A DNA stretch of 20,052 nt, from contig CALCUV010000227.1 of NCBI GenBank assembly GCA_937906765.1, forward strand, positions 1-20,052, given 5' to 3'. A model generated the notes under the pieces. That model did no database searches, was not told where the DNA came from, and was given only the letters and a program-made list of their open reading frames with translations. This document shows positions 1 to 6,780 of this stretch, in pieces; position 1 is the first letter of the stretch; each line of letters begins with the position of its first letter. The DNA comes from an uncultured Prevotella sp. (GTDB lineage Bacteria > Bacteroidota > Bacteroidia > Bacteroidales > Bacteroidaceae). The position numbers and the translations under genes are program-made.

Positions 1-15
1 ATTGTCTGACAAATT

Positions 16-50
16 GTTCCCATTGGCCCCGCAACAGAACCAATGGGAAC
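16..50 (-). terminator. Hairpin terminator candidate at the end of the left gene block
   Basis: Perfect 11-bp inverted repeat, GTTCCCATTGG (16-26) and CCAATGGGAAC (40-50), with a 13-nt loop. Read on the minus strand it lies about 30 nt past the stop of the left-most gene and is followed by AATTTGTC. The stem is strong but the U-tract is weak, so termination is likely rather than certain. Confidence 0.6.
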
Positions 51-80
51 AGTCACATTTGCTATGTTTCAGAAAAAGCG

Positions 81-614
81 TTACTTCTCTTCGCTTTCGC
101 TATCTTCGCTATCTTCGCTAACTTCGCTTGCATCACAAGGCGTGGCAAGTTCAAAGAATTTAGCACGTGAGATAAAGCACTTTTCGCGTGTCTGCTCAGA
201 CGCATATGGTAGAATGTCAAACTCACAGGCGCGACGCGCAGCGCCAAATGCGCGCGACTCAGTCATAGCACCTTCAAGCGTGATGTGACCTTCCTCCACG
301 TCCTTCTTACCAGCTTCTACCAACTTCAAGAAGTAAACCGTGGTGCTAGTCTCGCCTAGAGCAATGTCATCACGCGACGCGCGTTCATCAGTTGCGTTCT
401 CAAGTGCGGTAGCCTTGTCAAGCTGGTAATACGCGCGGACCTGCTCAACGTTGCTGATAAGCATTTGCCCATGCTGCCGACGGATGGTACCCTCAGCGCG
501 TTCTTTGGTAACAGCGCCTTCAAGCGTGACGGTAACAGGAACAGGCGCACCGTCTTTCAACTCAAAACCGGAAACGACGGTGGAGGTGATGCCCTTGGTA
601 ATGACGTTCGACAT
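81..614 (-). CDS. Two-repeat small-domain protein with acidic C-terminal tail, 177 aa
   Basis: Function not recognised. The start at 614 has AGAAGGGAT upstream; an upstream extension to 788 would run through a promoter-like region and is unlikely. The protein holds two copies of a small alpha/beta unit, residues about 5-80 and 84-160. Each has a beta strand, then TLEGAVTKERA in copy 1 or TLEGAMTESRA in copy 2, a helix, and a closing segment VEQVRAYYQLDKATALENA or SEQTREKCFISRAKFFELA. The last 15 residues are almost all Ser, Glu and Asp (SEDSEDSESEEK). The 95-aa protein at 18542-18829 shows the same strand/helix/closing pattern, suggesting a shared family. The acidic tail could dock a DNA-binding partner or mimic DNA, but that is inference. 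The gene has its own upstream promoter candidate and a terminator-like hairpin after it. Confidence 0.85.
   Translation of the reverse strand: MSNVITKGITSTVVSGFELKDGAPVPVTVTLEGAVTKERAEGTIRRQHGQMLISNVEQVRAYYQLDKATALENATDERASRDDIALGETSTTVYFLKLVEAGKKDVEEGHITLEGAMTESRAFGAARRACEFDILPYASEQTREKCFISRAKFFELATPCDASEVSEDSEDSESEEK
95..130. repeat. Four 9-bp tandem repeats encoding the acidic tail
   Basis: Four consecutive 9-mers on the + strand: TTTCGCTAT, CTTCGCTAT, CTTCGCTAA, CTTCGCTTG. On the coding strand they give the repeated Ser-Glu-Asp tail of the 177-aa protein. Such a tract can change length by slippage, always in steps of three residues. Confidence 0.8.
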
Positions 615-637
615 GGTAGTTATCCCTTCTCGCTTTT

Positions 638-656
638 GAATTGCCCTTTGCAATTC
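638..656 (-). promoter_or_regulatory. Leader hairpin upstream of the 177-aa gene
   Basis: GAATTGC (638-644) and GCAATTC (650-656) form a perfect 7-bp stem with a 5-nt loop. It sits between the promoter candidate and the ribosome site of the 177-aa gene, so it would lie in the 5' leader of that mRNA. Confidence 0.45.
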
Positions 657-668
657 CTTACTTAATAT

Positions 669-696
669 ATAATACTCATGTGCCAACTGAATGCAA
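669..696 (-). promoter_or_regulatory. Promoter candidate for the 177-aa gene
   Basis: Minus-strand -35 TTGCAT (691-696), 16-nt spacer, -10 TATTAT (669-674) in an AT-rich stretch. It lies in the 130-bp gap between two co-oriented genes whose other neighbours are nearly or fully overlapping, which supports separate transcription of the left-most gene. Confidence 0.5.
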
Positions 697-744
697 GAAA
701 AATCTTGTGAGAACTCAAAATTGCAAAACCGTAAAATTCCTAGC

Positions 745-975
745 TTACATGTACATGTGATATTTACGCTCAAGTTCGCAACGCTCATGCATGAGCTGCT
801 TTTGTTCGCTTCTTATGTCAGATAGCAATTTTTGCATATCGTTCATACGCCTACGATATATAATCTTGCTATATACAAGAAAGACTAAACAAATAGTGAA
901 TATGGCAATAAATATTAACGTGTTTTCGTCATTGAAAAGCATATATCTATCATACATACCACTATAAAGACTCAT
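745..975 (-). CDS. Small single-span membrane protein, 76 aa
   Basis: Function not recognised. The ATG at 975 overlaps the stop of the upstream gene by one base (TAATG), with AGGA about 10 nt before it, so translation is probably coupled. Residues about 19-37 (TLIFIAIFTICLVFLVYSK) form one hydrophobic span. It is followed by a positively charged stretch (YRRRMND) and a heptad-like charged helix with many K, E, R and L to the C-terminus. The charge pattern suggests the C-terminal helix is cytoplasmic. This layout recalls early membrane-anchored proteins of phi29 (such as p16.7) that organise replication at the membrane, but no sequence similarity is claimed. Confidence 0.75.
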   Translation of the reverse strand: MSLYSGMYDRYMLFNDENTLIFIAIFTICLVFLVYSKIIYRRRMNDMQKLLSDIRSEQKQLMHERCELERKYHMYM

Positions 976-1574
976 TATCGGCACATCCTATCAATAACAC
1001 GGTGGGCATTGTTCAGCGCAAAATCGGTGAAAGTATCATCAGTGAAACGCAACTGATACAGTCTAGCTATATTGTTGCGCATTACATAGGTTGCATATGT
1101 ATATTTTCCGCAACCTAGTTTCTTATCGTTTCGCGCCATGTCTGAAATATTGATATTAGTAATACCAAACATGCGCAAGAACTTATACACATGCTGTACC
1201 GTCGTGCGCGAATAATTCCAATGTTCGCCAATGGTTACGCACATACAAGGCTTACTAAAATCGCCGCTGTTTTCAGATAGAAACGATACCTCACAAACAA
1301 CAGTGTCATAGCTAACAAGGCGCATAGTTGCATTAAAGTGTCCGCGGCTATGAACACATGATGTGGTAACAATGCATGCATCACAGTTATTCAACTGTTG
1401 CACATATGCATATTGCAATGCATCATCATAAAAAGGCTTTACCGTGCTTGCAATGATTACGCCATTTTTAGGTGCGTCAATCTCAAAATCGACGCCATTA
1501 TTGCACGTCATATGCATATGCTTCACGAAATCGTGTGCATAGTGACGACCGAACACAGTATTTTTGATAGTCAT
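975..1574 (-). CDS. Hypothetical early-type protein, 199 aa
   Basis: Function not recognised. The start has a clear AGGAAGGAAA ribosome site. The protein is soluble, mixed alpha/beta, rich in His, Cys, Asn and Met, with at least eight cysteines (for example CDACIVTTSCVHSRGH and KPCMCVTIG) that are not in an obvious zinc-finger spacing. A segment near the middle (EHWNYSRTTVQHVYKFLRMFGI) has helix-turn-helix-like character: a TTVQHV helix followed by a FLRMFGI helix. DNA binding is only a possibility. It lies in a five-gene leftward cluster downstream of the endolysin terminator, a position used in phi29 for early accessory genes. Confidence 0.8.
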   Translation of the reverse strand: MTIKNTVFGRHYAHDFVKHMHMTCNNGVDFEIDAPKNGVIIASTVKPFYDDALQYAYVQQLNNCDACIVTTSCVHSRGHFNATMRLVSYDTVVCEVSFLSENSGDFSKPCMCVTIGEHWNYSRTTVQHVYKFLRMFGITNINISDMARNDKKLGCGKYTYATYVMRNNIARLYQLRFTDDTFTDFALNNAHRVIDRMCR

Positions 1575-1617
1575 TTTAGTGTTTCCTTCCTGTTAGCTGA
1601 TCTACCAATGTCAATAT

Positions 1618-2001
1618 CTATAGCTGTTGAATTGCATCGTATATTGCATGCCAAAATTCGATATTGCTAGGATGCATAGGCAAGGTAGCCAAACACTTGT
1701 CATATGCATATTCGAAAGCGGACACATAAGGCGTATCGTATTCAGTATATTCAATCTCATACCATGCAAGATTGTAGATGTGTCCGCTGAACGTTTGGAA
1801 CAGGTCATAGCCGCAAAACCACTCTTGCGCTTTTGCATCAAACCAGTCGAACGACTGACAATAACCATAAACGCCATTCTTACCAGCGTCACCAGTGACG
1901 TTAAGTTCATCATCCGCAAACGTGATTATGTCGCCATTTGCGAATTCGCACGTCGTCGATGTGCAAGTGGTAACGACTGTATGACGTAGCTTCTCACTCA
2001 T
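1618..2001 (-). CDS. Hypothetical acidic protein, 127 aa
   Basis: Function not recognised. The ATG at 2001 is preceded by AGAAGGGA at about 10 nt. The N-terminal half is beta-rich (HTVVTTCTSTTCEFANGD). The C-terminal half is acidic and aromatic, with many Tyr, Trp and Phe (WFDAKAQEWFCGYDLF, WYEIEYTEYDTPY). The net negative charge and aromatic content are typical of small phage host-interaction proteins, but that is a loose resemblance. It is separated by about 40 nt from both neighbours and is part of the left leftward cluster. Confidence 0.75.
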   Translation of the reverse strand: MSEKLRHTVVTTCTSTTCEFANGDIITFADDELNVTGDAGKNGVYGYCQSFDWFDAKAQEWFCGYDLFQTFSGHIYNLAWYEIEYTEYDTPYVSAFEYAYDKCLATLPMHPSNIEFWHAIYDAIQQL

Positions 2002-2041
2002 GATTCTGTTTCCCTTCTGTGTGTCGTTTCTCTTTGATAGG

Positions 2042-2284
2042 CTATGCCAAAGTGCAGCTATAGAAACGCTCAAAGACTTCACTGGTCATAACGTCCGCCA
2101 AAAAGTTGCCATTGTTGGTATAATGGCACCAAAGGGACCAGCCTTCGGTATTGACAATCTCACCGATACGCAAAGGCGCCGCATATACGTAATGATGCAC
2201 AACTGCCATCGCTTCTACGATGCTTGCGCATTCGCATGAGAATGATGCTGTAGTCGCATTCTCTGCCAGTCTGACGTAAACCAT
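2042..2284 (-). CDS. Hypothetical small protein, 80 aa
   Basis: Function not recognised. The ATG at 2284 has GGAAGGTGG six nt upstream. The frame stays open upstream to 2365 but that part has no ribosome site and reaches into the noncoding regulatory region, so I chose the internal start. Sequence features: MVYVRLAENATT at the start, then a helical SIVEAMAVVHHYVYAAP and an aromatic W-x2-WCHY stretch. It is the first gene of the left block and would be made first from any promoter in the 2285-2570 region. Confidence 0.7.
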   Translation of the reverse strand: MVYVRLAENATTASFSCECASIVEAMAVVHHYVYAAPLRIGEIVNTEGWSLWCHYTNNGNFLADVMTSEVFERFYSCTLA

Positions 2285-2367
2285 GGAGTACCACCTTCCA
2301 CGTTGAAATCCTATGACACTACTAATACTACTACAGGCACGCCGATGCACAAGCGAGAATGGCAAAG

Positions 2368-2391
2368 TTTACGAAAAAATTTTGTCGTAAA
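2368..2391. promoter_or_regulatory. Inverted repeat, operator candidate
   Basis: TTTACGA (2368-2374) and TCGTAAA (2385-2391) are perfect 7-bp inverted arms with a 10-bp AT-rich spacer, about 85 bp upstream of the 80-aa gene. Arm centres are 17 bp apart, which does not match one exact helical turn. A dimeric regulator site or a short hairpin are both possible. Confidence 0.4.
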
Positions 2392-2412
2392 AATCAACAC
2401 ACGCCAACTGTT

Positions 2413-2453
2413 TTTCAACAATCTATCAACAACTGATGAAAACGCTTTCAACA
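2413..2453. repeat. TTTCAACA-type boxes, left copy of a shared motif
   Basis: TTTCAACA at 2413-2420 and 2446-2453, with the variant TATCAACA at 2424-2431. The same 8-mer, in either orientation, occurs three times at 19959-20007, with TGTTGATA at 20043-20050. Both places are noncoding and precede a leftward gene block. Confidence 0.5.
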
Positions 2454-2519
2454 TTTTCAGCATTGTCGAAAGCCTGTCGAAAACCCGCATATAAACGCGC
2501 AGCCGCTCGCCGCACCGAA

Positions 2520-2539
2520 CCCCCTCCCCTCCCCACCCC
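2520..2539 (-). other. G-quadruplex motif on the minus (coding) strand
   Basis: The + strand reads C5-T-C4-T-C4-A-C4 between 2520 and 2539, so the minus strand, and any minus-strand transcript, has four runs of at least four G with single-nucleotide loops. This matches the most stable class of intramolecular quadruplex. It lies just past the late terminators and before the left gene block. Confidence 0.65.
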
Positions 2540-2548
2540 TCAGCCTTT

Positions 2549-2568
2549 AAAAAATTTCGCTAACGAAA
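2549..2568 (-). terminator. Second, weaker hairpin with U6 after the endolysin
   Basis: TTTCG (2555-2559) and CGAAA (2564-2568) form a 5-bp stem with a 4-nt loop. On the minus strand six T residues (2554-2549) follow directly. It is placed immediately after the stronger hairpin at 2570-2602, forming a tandem terminator. Confidence 0.45.
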
Positions 2569-2569
2569 A

Positions 2570-2602
2570 GGCGCACCCCGTGTTGTTTCACGGAAGTGCG
2601 CC
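2570..2602 (-). terminator. Rho-independent terminator of the late block
   Basis: GGCGCAC (2570-2576) pairs with GTGCGCC (2596-2602), and CCGTG (2578-2582) with CACGG (2589-2593), around a 6-nt loop. On the minus strand TTTTCG follows. It lies about 40 nt after the endolysin stop, the last gene of the late block. Confidence 0.9.
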
Positions 2603-2643
2603 AATTCTTATTTAAGGATTTTAAAAATCCCCCCACCGACACT

Positions 2644-3390
2644 TTACTTCAATCGCACGTCAACCTCAATCACGCTGTTCTCAAAGTGAAACTCTTTGGA
2701 GCTATCGTCTGGAACAGGAACAGCCGTAGGCATCTGCACTGTATTTCCAATGTCTGCCGCGTTTGGATTTGCGTACAATTTCCATGCACCCGCATCCATG
2801 TAAGCCACATCCATGTCAACTGGTGCATCCCAATTGCCTAGCCAACCGTTGCTAGTGTATTGCCATATTGCTGCAAACTTCCACGGGCTTACGTCATAGC
2901 AGAACTTTGGAATGTCAGTTAGGCTGCGCTCACGATTATCAGGATACCCAGCAACCCACAACCCACAAGTATCGCATAAGGGGTAGCCGCTGAAACGTTG
3001 CAGATGCAAAGCACTACAATAAATAACAGGATACACGCCAGTAATAGCATGATACTTGTCAACGAATCGTTGCGCATATTCACCCCATTTGTTTTCATTA
3101 GTATCATTGTCTTTAATGTTTTCATCCTCAATGTCCAGCACGGGAATCCCTGCAAGCTCATAGCCGCGCGTGTTGTCGCGGAAGAACACAGCTTCTTTCT
3201 CTGGCTCATTGTTCCGCGCAAAGTGATAGAAGCCAAAGAGAATCCCCTTGCGAATGGCCTGTTGAATGAAACCGTCGCAATATGGGTCAACGTAGCGGAA
3301 TCCCTCTGTAGCCTTCACGATGCAAAAGTCTAGCGACTCAGGCAGTTGCAAGCCCTTTTGCCAGTTGCTAACGTCGATACCGTGCATCAT
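2644..3390 (-). CDS. Endolysin, GH25 family lysozyme (1,4-beta-N-acetylmuramidase)
   Basis: Cleaves the MurNAc-GlcNAc beta-1,4 bond of peptidoglycan to release progeny. The GH25 fold is clear: GIDVSNWQKG at residues 4-13 with catalytic-site Asp6, CIVKATEG at 23-30, GFYHFAR at 53-59, the acidic motif VLDIEDE with Asp86 and Glu88 (the proton-donor position by comparison with Cpl-1), YPVIYCS, LWVAGYPDN, and IWQYTS near residue 175. The catalytic domain takes about 210 residues. The last about 40 residues show no known choline-binding, LysM or SH3 repeat, so wall targeting is unexplained. There is no signal peptide, so it needs a holin, and two tiny membrane proteins lie upstream in the same block. 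ATGATG gives two possible starts at 3390 and 3387 after AAGG. Confidence 0.95.
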   Translation of the reverse strand: MMHGIDVSNWQKGLQLPESLDFCIVKATEGFRYVDPYCDGFIQQAIRKGILFGFYHFARNNEPEKEAVFFRDNTRGYELAGIPVLDIEDENIKDNDTNENKWGEYAQRFVDKYHAITGVYPVIYCSALHLQRFSGYPLCDTCGLWVAGYPDNRERSLTDIPKFCYDVSPWKFAAIWQYTSNGWLGNWDAPVDMDVAYMDAGAWKLYANPNAADIGNTVQMPTAVPVPDDSSKEFHFENSVIEVDVRLK

Positions 3391-3398
3391 GATAAACC

Positions 3399-5249
3399 TT
3401 ATTCCGTAATAATTGTGTTATTAACAGTATTGTTCAAAGTAAAAGTAGCAATTTCAAGTTGTTCCAGATTGTTATATCCGAGTCCTGTGTTATTAAAAAT
3501 AGATATTTTATGTGAAAGAGTCCACAAAGTATTTGCATATATTAAGTTTGCAATTGCGTTTCCTTTTTTCATTACTACATTATTATAAACTTTAATGTTA
3601 AGAGCCGTGTCAGGTTCAGAAGTAAACTGAATCAATGAACCATCATGCTTTATTACATTATCATGAATTTCGCAATTAGATGCATAGTTACGTGGCACTC
3701 CACTTAAAATAAATAGTCCATTTCCGCTTCTCGTAGCGTTAATATTACATCTTGCAATTTCAAAATAATTATTTGAACGGAATAAAGGTTCACGGTCTAT
3801 GTCAACATTAAGCGTACAGCCAATTATAAATAGATTGCTTTGAGTGCTTACATCATTAAAAACTGCATTATATGATGTGTTAATGCATTTCATAACGCAA
3901 TTATAAAAATAAGTATCGCCGTTAATGTTTTCAATACTAATAATACATCCATAGTTATTAGTAAAATTGCAATTTTTATAAAACACGTTTGAAGCAAAGT
4001 ACTGCCGTACAATAAATGTTGAATCTGCTATAAAAGTACAATTATCAAATGTTATATTGTTTATAAACGGCACGTCTGGCGATACCGAAGAAGGATGTAG
4101 AGAAATCAAGTCTGTAGGATGTTCATTTGATTGTGCTGAAAAAGTAGAGTTAGATATATGGCAAGATTCTGTTTTAATAAGATAAATTGTGTGACTAATA
4201 AGAGGAACATTATTAGTAAATGTAATATTGCAATTATCAATATATACATCATTAAACGCAGATACAGCAACACCAAACTCACATCTTGTTGCTGTTGAAT
4301 TTGTTACATAAGCACGTTCTGAATGGTCTTGCCATTTTCCCTCTAGATAAACGAATACAGATATTTTATTACAATTGATATTGTTGACACGTGTATTAGA
4401 ACCACTTGCGTGAATAAATTCAACATTGCTTGTATAGCCATTATTCGGATAATAAGTTGTGCCATTATTAAATGGATAGGATTCATCACTAAAAACAATA
4501 AAGTTACTTATATCACAAGCATAACTTGTCTTAAAACAAGCGTATCTATCTTGTGCGGCAATTGCATGAATTGAGCAACCATTACCATTTATTTTAATTG
4601 CTTTATCAATTGATATTTCAGAACTTATAATGTAAGTTTTTTTAGGATTAAATTCTATGTTACTCGAAAGTTTGGTTGCCTGTTTAATTATTTCAGTATC
4701 ATCGTGTGTGTTATCACCAAACGCACCCAACGAATCAACATTAAGAGTATTAATGATAACAAGATTAGCACGCAAGGTAGCGCCGCATGCAATAACGTCC
4801 ATGCCGTTAGCGTCACCTGTGTTGCTAATCACATACCACGCAGCACCACCGTCACCGTTTGCATGGAATCCGTTAGTGTGGCAGATTGCGCCAACATAGA
4901 GCAAGTTACGCGCGCTTTGCATATCTGCAACGGTATCAAATGCAAACGCCTTTGCATTGTACTTGTTGGCATATTCGGCTACGGCATCGTCGTACCAGTC
5001 GTTTATCTGTGCGACTGCCTGTTGCGTCTCGCGCCGGTACTGCTCGACCTGCGCATTGTAGTTACCAGTAAGCGCCCAAAATTGTTCATTGGCAATGTCG
5101 ATGCCTTTGGGTACGAATTGCCGTGACGTATAGCTGTTGCCCTCGTGCGTCACTATGGTAAGCGGCTCATACGTCTTTTCGCTAGACCATTCCACAGGGT
5201 CGGCCAGAATGGGGACGTAACGTGCGCCGATGTATTGCGTAGTTGCCAT
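3399..5249 (-). CDS. Pre-neck appendage / tailspike with pectate-lyase-like beta-helix, 616 aa
   Basis: Probable receptor-binding appendage, the positional and structural counterpart of phi29 gp12. The start at 5249 has GGAGGTTTGATT upstream. Residues 1-65 form a virion-attachment type head (YIGARYVPILADPVEWS, TYEPLTIVTHEGNSYTS). Residues 63-105 are a helical linker. About 105-170 form a small domain (GDGGAAWYVIS). At 174-191 comes the classic pectate-lyase-superfamily entry motif LGAFGDNTHDDTEIIKQA, followed by about 400 residues of short, Asn-rich strands (ISNSTFSA, FINNITFDNCTFI, INNINCN) typical of a right-handed beta-helix. Such spikes often cleave surface glycans; the catalytic residues are not assignable here. 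The beta-helix part (about 3400-4700) is much more AT-rich than the head, which suggests module exchange. Confidence 0.85.
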   Translation of the reverse strand: MATTQYIGARYVPILADPVEWSSEKTYEPLTIVTHEGNSYTSRQFVPKGIDIANEQFWALTGNYNAQVEQYRRETQQAVAQINDWYDDAVAEYANKYNAKAFAFDTVADMQSARNLLYVGAICHTNGFHANGDGGAAWYVISNTGDANGMDVIACGATLRANLVIINTLNVDSLGAFGDNTHDDTEIIKQATKLSSNIEFNPKKTYIISSEISIDKAIKINGNGCSIHAIAAQDRYACFKTSYACDISNFIVFSDESYPFNNGTTYYPNNGYTSNVEFIHASGSNTRVNNINCNKISVFVYLEGKWQDHSERAYVTNSTATRCEFGVAVSAFNDVYIDNCNITFTNNVPLISHTIYLIKTESCHISNSTFSAQSNEHPTDLISLHPSSVSPDVPFINNITFDNCTFIADSTFIVRQYFASNVFYKNCNFTNNYGCIISIENINGDTYFYNCVMKCINTSYNAVFNDVSTQSNLFIIGCTLNVDIDREPLFRSNNYFEIARCNINATRSGNGLFILSGVPRNYASNCEIHDNVIKHDGSLIQFTSEPDTALNIKVYNNVVMKKGNAIANLIYANTLWTLSHKISIFNNTGLGYNNLEQLEIATFTLNNTVNNTIITE

Positions 5250-5260
5250 AATCAAACCTC

Positions 5261-5983
5261 CTAGTTGACTTTCACGGCAATGTAGCCCAGCGAAACAGTG
5301 TGTGCGTCTGCGTCGCTGTTTGCGATGGAATAAGAGAAACCTGAATACGTGCAATCAATTAGCGTGTATGTGAACAGGCTTGCAGGTTCATTGGTAACTA
5401 CCTGCGCAAACAATACACAAGAGTCGGTGGATTCAAAAGGCTCCGTGAACGTCGCGCTAGTAGAAATCGAATCGTTTGCTGGAATTGTCACATTGTTGAT
5501 GCAACCAATTTTGAAGCGGCTAACGAATGAATTCAACGGGTTAATAACATCAGCAAGTGCAAGGATGGAATTGACAACAGTATCATCTAAATCCGTGCGT
5601 GTGCCCAGAAACAAATCAAGTGCGTTCTTGTATGCTGTGATTGTGTTCGTTATGTCGAAACCGTCTCCAATTTCAGTCTCAATATCGGAAACAGCGTCAT
5701 TAGTAGCACTCAATGACCGTGCAATGGTTAGTTCCGACGAAAATCCCTCACCGATTTGCGCCTGCAAAGCTGCATCACCATTTGCACGCGCTAGAGCTTC
5801 ATTGTCAATGCGTTCGCCCAAAGCAGTATCAGCCGCTTCACGGTCGTAGATTTCATTTGCTAAATTCTGTGCAAGCGTGTTAAGTGATTGCGTATGCGCA
5901 CCTAGCGTCTGTTCCTGTGAATTGGATGCATCAATAAGTTCAATCTCAGCGCTGCGCATCGGTTGTGTCTTAGAAATTGCCAT
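5261..5983 (-). CDS. Fibre-like structural protein with coiled-coil stalk, 240 aa
   Basis: Probable trimeric fibre or appendage component. The start has GGAGGTGAATA directly upstream and overlaps the previous gene by 14 bp. Residues about 20-105 are heptad-like and charged (SLNTLAQNLANEIYDREAAD, ALGERIDNEALARANGDAAL), as in phage fibre stalks. Residues about 150-240 are a beta-rich, Ser/Thr-rich head ending GYIAVKVN, similar in general character to small trimeric receptor-binding heads. It lies between the 217-aa appendage protein and the tailspike. It could be a head fibre (gp8.5-like role) or a second receptor-binding protein. The exact role is not determined by the sequence. Confidence 0.75.
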   Translation of the reverse strand: MAISKTQPMRSAEIELIDASNSQEQTLGAHTQSLNTLAQNLANEIYDREAADTALGERIDNEALARANGDAALQAQIGEGFSSELTIARSLSATNDAVSDIETEIGDGFDITNTITAYKNALDLFLGTRTDLDDTVVNSILALADVINPLNSFVSRFKIGCINNVTIPANDSISTSATFTEPFESTDSCVLFAQVVTNEPASLFTYTLIDCTYSGFSYSIANSDADAHTVSLGYIAVKVN

Positions 5984-6623
5984 TATTCACCTCCACATCC
6001 AGATTCGTGAATAGTGCGTTGTAACTTGCATCGCCACGACGCGCTGTAACTTCTAGGTCAGCGATAAGCTGCTGCAATTGAAGCTGCTTTGCATTGAGCG
6101 TGTAATTAGTATATGTGTTATCAATTACGCCTTGTGCTGCAGGGTCGGGCTCGAACTTCAAAATCAATCGACCGTAATCGCTGCGACCATACACAGCACC
6201 AGTGTCAAAGCTAATTTCGCTCCAACTGTCTGGGACATATGCACAAAAATATCCATCATCTGTAAGTCCAAAATACACCTGCTTAATGCCGGAGCTAAAT
6301 AGTTCAGCGAAATTATCACGAATCCAATCAGCAATCAGATTCTTGTAATATTCGTCATATTCGCCGTCTATAAATTTCTGGAACTGCTCCTGAATGCTGT
6401 TTATTGTGTCGCGGTCGATGTTGATTTCATCGCCCATGTATTCGACATATTCACACAGCTTTTTGAGCAGCTTTCCCATGGCCTTCCAGCGCTGCTCAGC
6501 GGAATACACATCCCAGTAAAGAGAAGGCAGCACAGGAGTTGCACCAACAAATGATGCAAATGGGGTTAAGTCATATGCCTTCGGCTCGCGCCCGCAGCAA
6601 TTGACTGGCTTTATGTCACTCAT
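5970..6623 (-). CDS. Appendage/tail-associated structural protein, 217 aa
   Basis: Likely a virion protein linking appendages to the collar. The start at 6623 is preceded by GGGGTGACGAAA and overlaps the 54-aa membrane gene by 8 bp; an upstream extension to 6683 would bury that gene and lacks a ribosome site. The N-terminus (residues 15-100) has LPSLYWDVYSAEQRWKAMGK followed by a long helical region (LCEYVEYMGDEIN, INSIQEQFQKFIDGEYDEYY, IADWIRDNF). This pattern is common at the N-termini of tail fibre and spike proteins of phages of Gram-positive hosts. The middle is beta-rich (GIKQVYFGLTDDGYFCAYVP, IDNTYTNYTLN) and the C-terminus is a short helix. Exact role unknown. Confidence 0.75.
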   Translation of the reverse strand: MSDIKPVNCCGREPKAYDLTPFASFVGATPVLPSLYWDVYSAEQRWKAMGKLLKKLCEYVEYMGDEINIDRDTINSIQEQFQKFIDGEYDEYYKNLIADWIRDNFAELFSSGIKQVYFGLTDDGYFCAYVPDSWSEISFDTGAVYGRSDYGRLILKFEPDPAAQGVIDNTYTNYTLNAKQLQLQQLIADLEVTARRGDASYNALFTNLDVEVNNGNF

Positions 6624-6780
6624 TTTCGTCACCCCAATCTGTGAAATTGATTCCGCCATAATATTTAACGTCGAACAAATCATTTTCGATGCGGTCCAGC
6701 TTCATAATGATGTGACCAATCGCAAGCGCAAACATGAATGCAATTCCCACACCAACAAATGCAACATCTTCAAGCATCAT
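6616..6780 (-). CDS. Tiny single-span membrane protein, 54 aa, possible second holin or antiholin
   Basis: Short gene that fills the gap between the holin-like gene and the 217-aa gene. Its ATG (6778-6780) overlaps the previous stop as ATGA, with GGAGG seven nt upstream. The stop overlaps the next gene by 8 bp, so coupling is tight on both sides. Translation: MMLEDVAFVGVGIAFMFALA, then IGHIIMKLDRIEN, ending FTDWGDENE. Residues 6-26 form one transmembrane helix, and an acidic tail follows. Two adjacent small membrane proteins upstream of an endolysin are a common holin/antiholin arrangement, but they could also have structural or superinfection roles. Confidence 0.8.
   Translation of the reverse strand: MMLEDVAFVGVGIAFMFALAIGHIIMKLDRIENDLFDVKYYGGINFTDWGDENE

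Larger units (their letters stand above)
2285..2643. other. 359-bp noncoding regulatory region between endolysin and left block
   Basis: No gene is supported here. From right to left it contains a short palindrome (about 2616-2630), a strong terminator (2570-2602), a second small hairpin with U6 (2549-2568), a G-quadruplex motif on the minus strand (2520-2539), boxes TTTCAACA and TATCAACA (2413-2453), an inverted repeat (2368-2391), and an AT-rich leader to the 80-aa gene. A weak minus-strand promoter candidate is TTGTGC, 16 nt, TAGTAT at about 2327-2354; I would not rely on it. Confidence 0.75.

Noticed and set aside
615..788. N-terminal extension of the 177-aa protein to 788
   Set aside because: The extra part overlaps the end of the membrane gene, crosses a promoter-like sequence and a hairpin, and has no ribosome site; the ATG at 614 has a good one.
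2616..2630. Palindrome GGATTTTAAAAATCC as a further terminator
   Set aside because: The stem is almost all A/T pairs and no U-tract follows; the hairpin at 2570-2602 explains termination.
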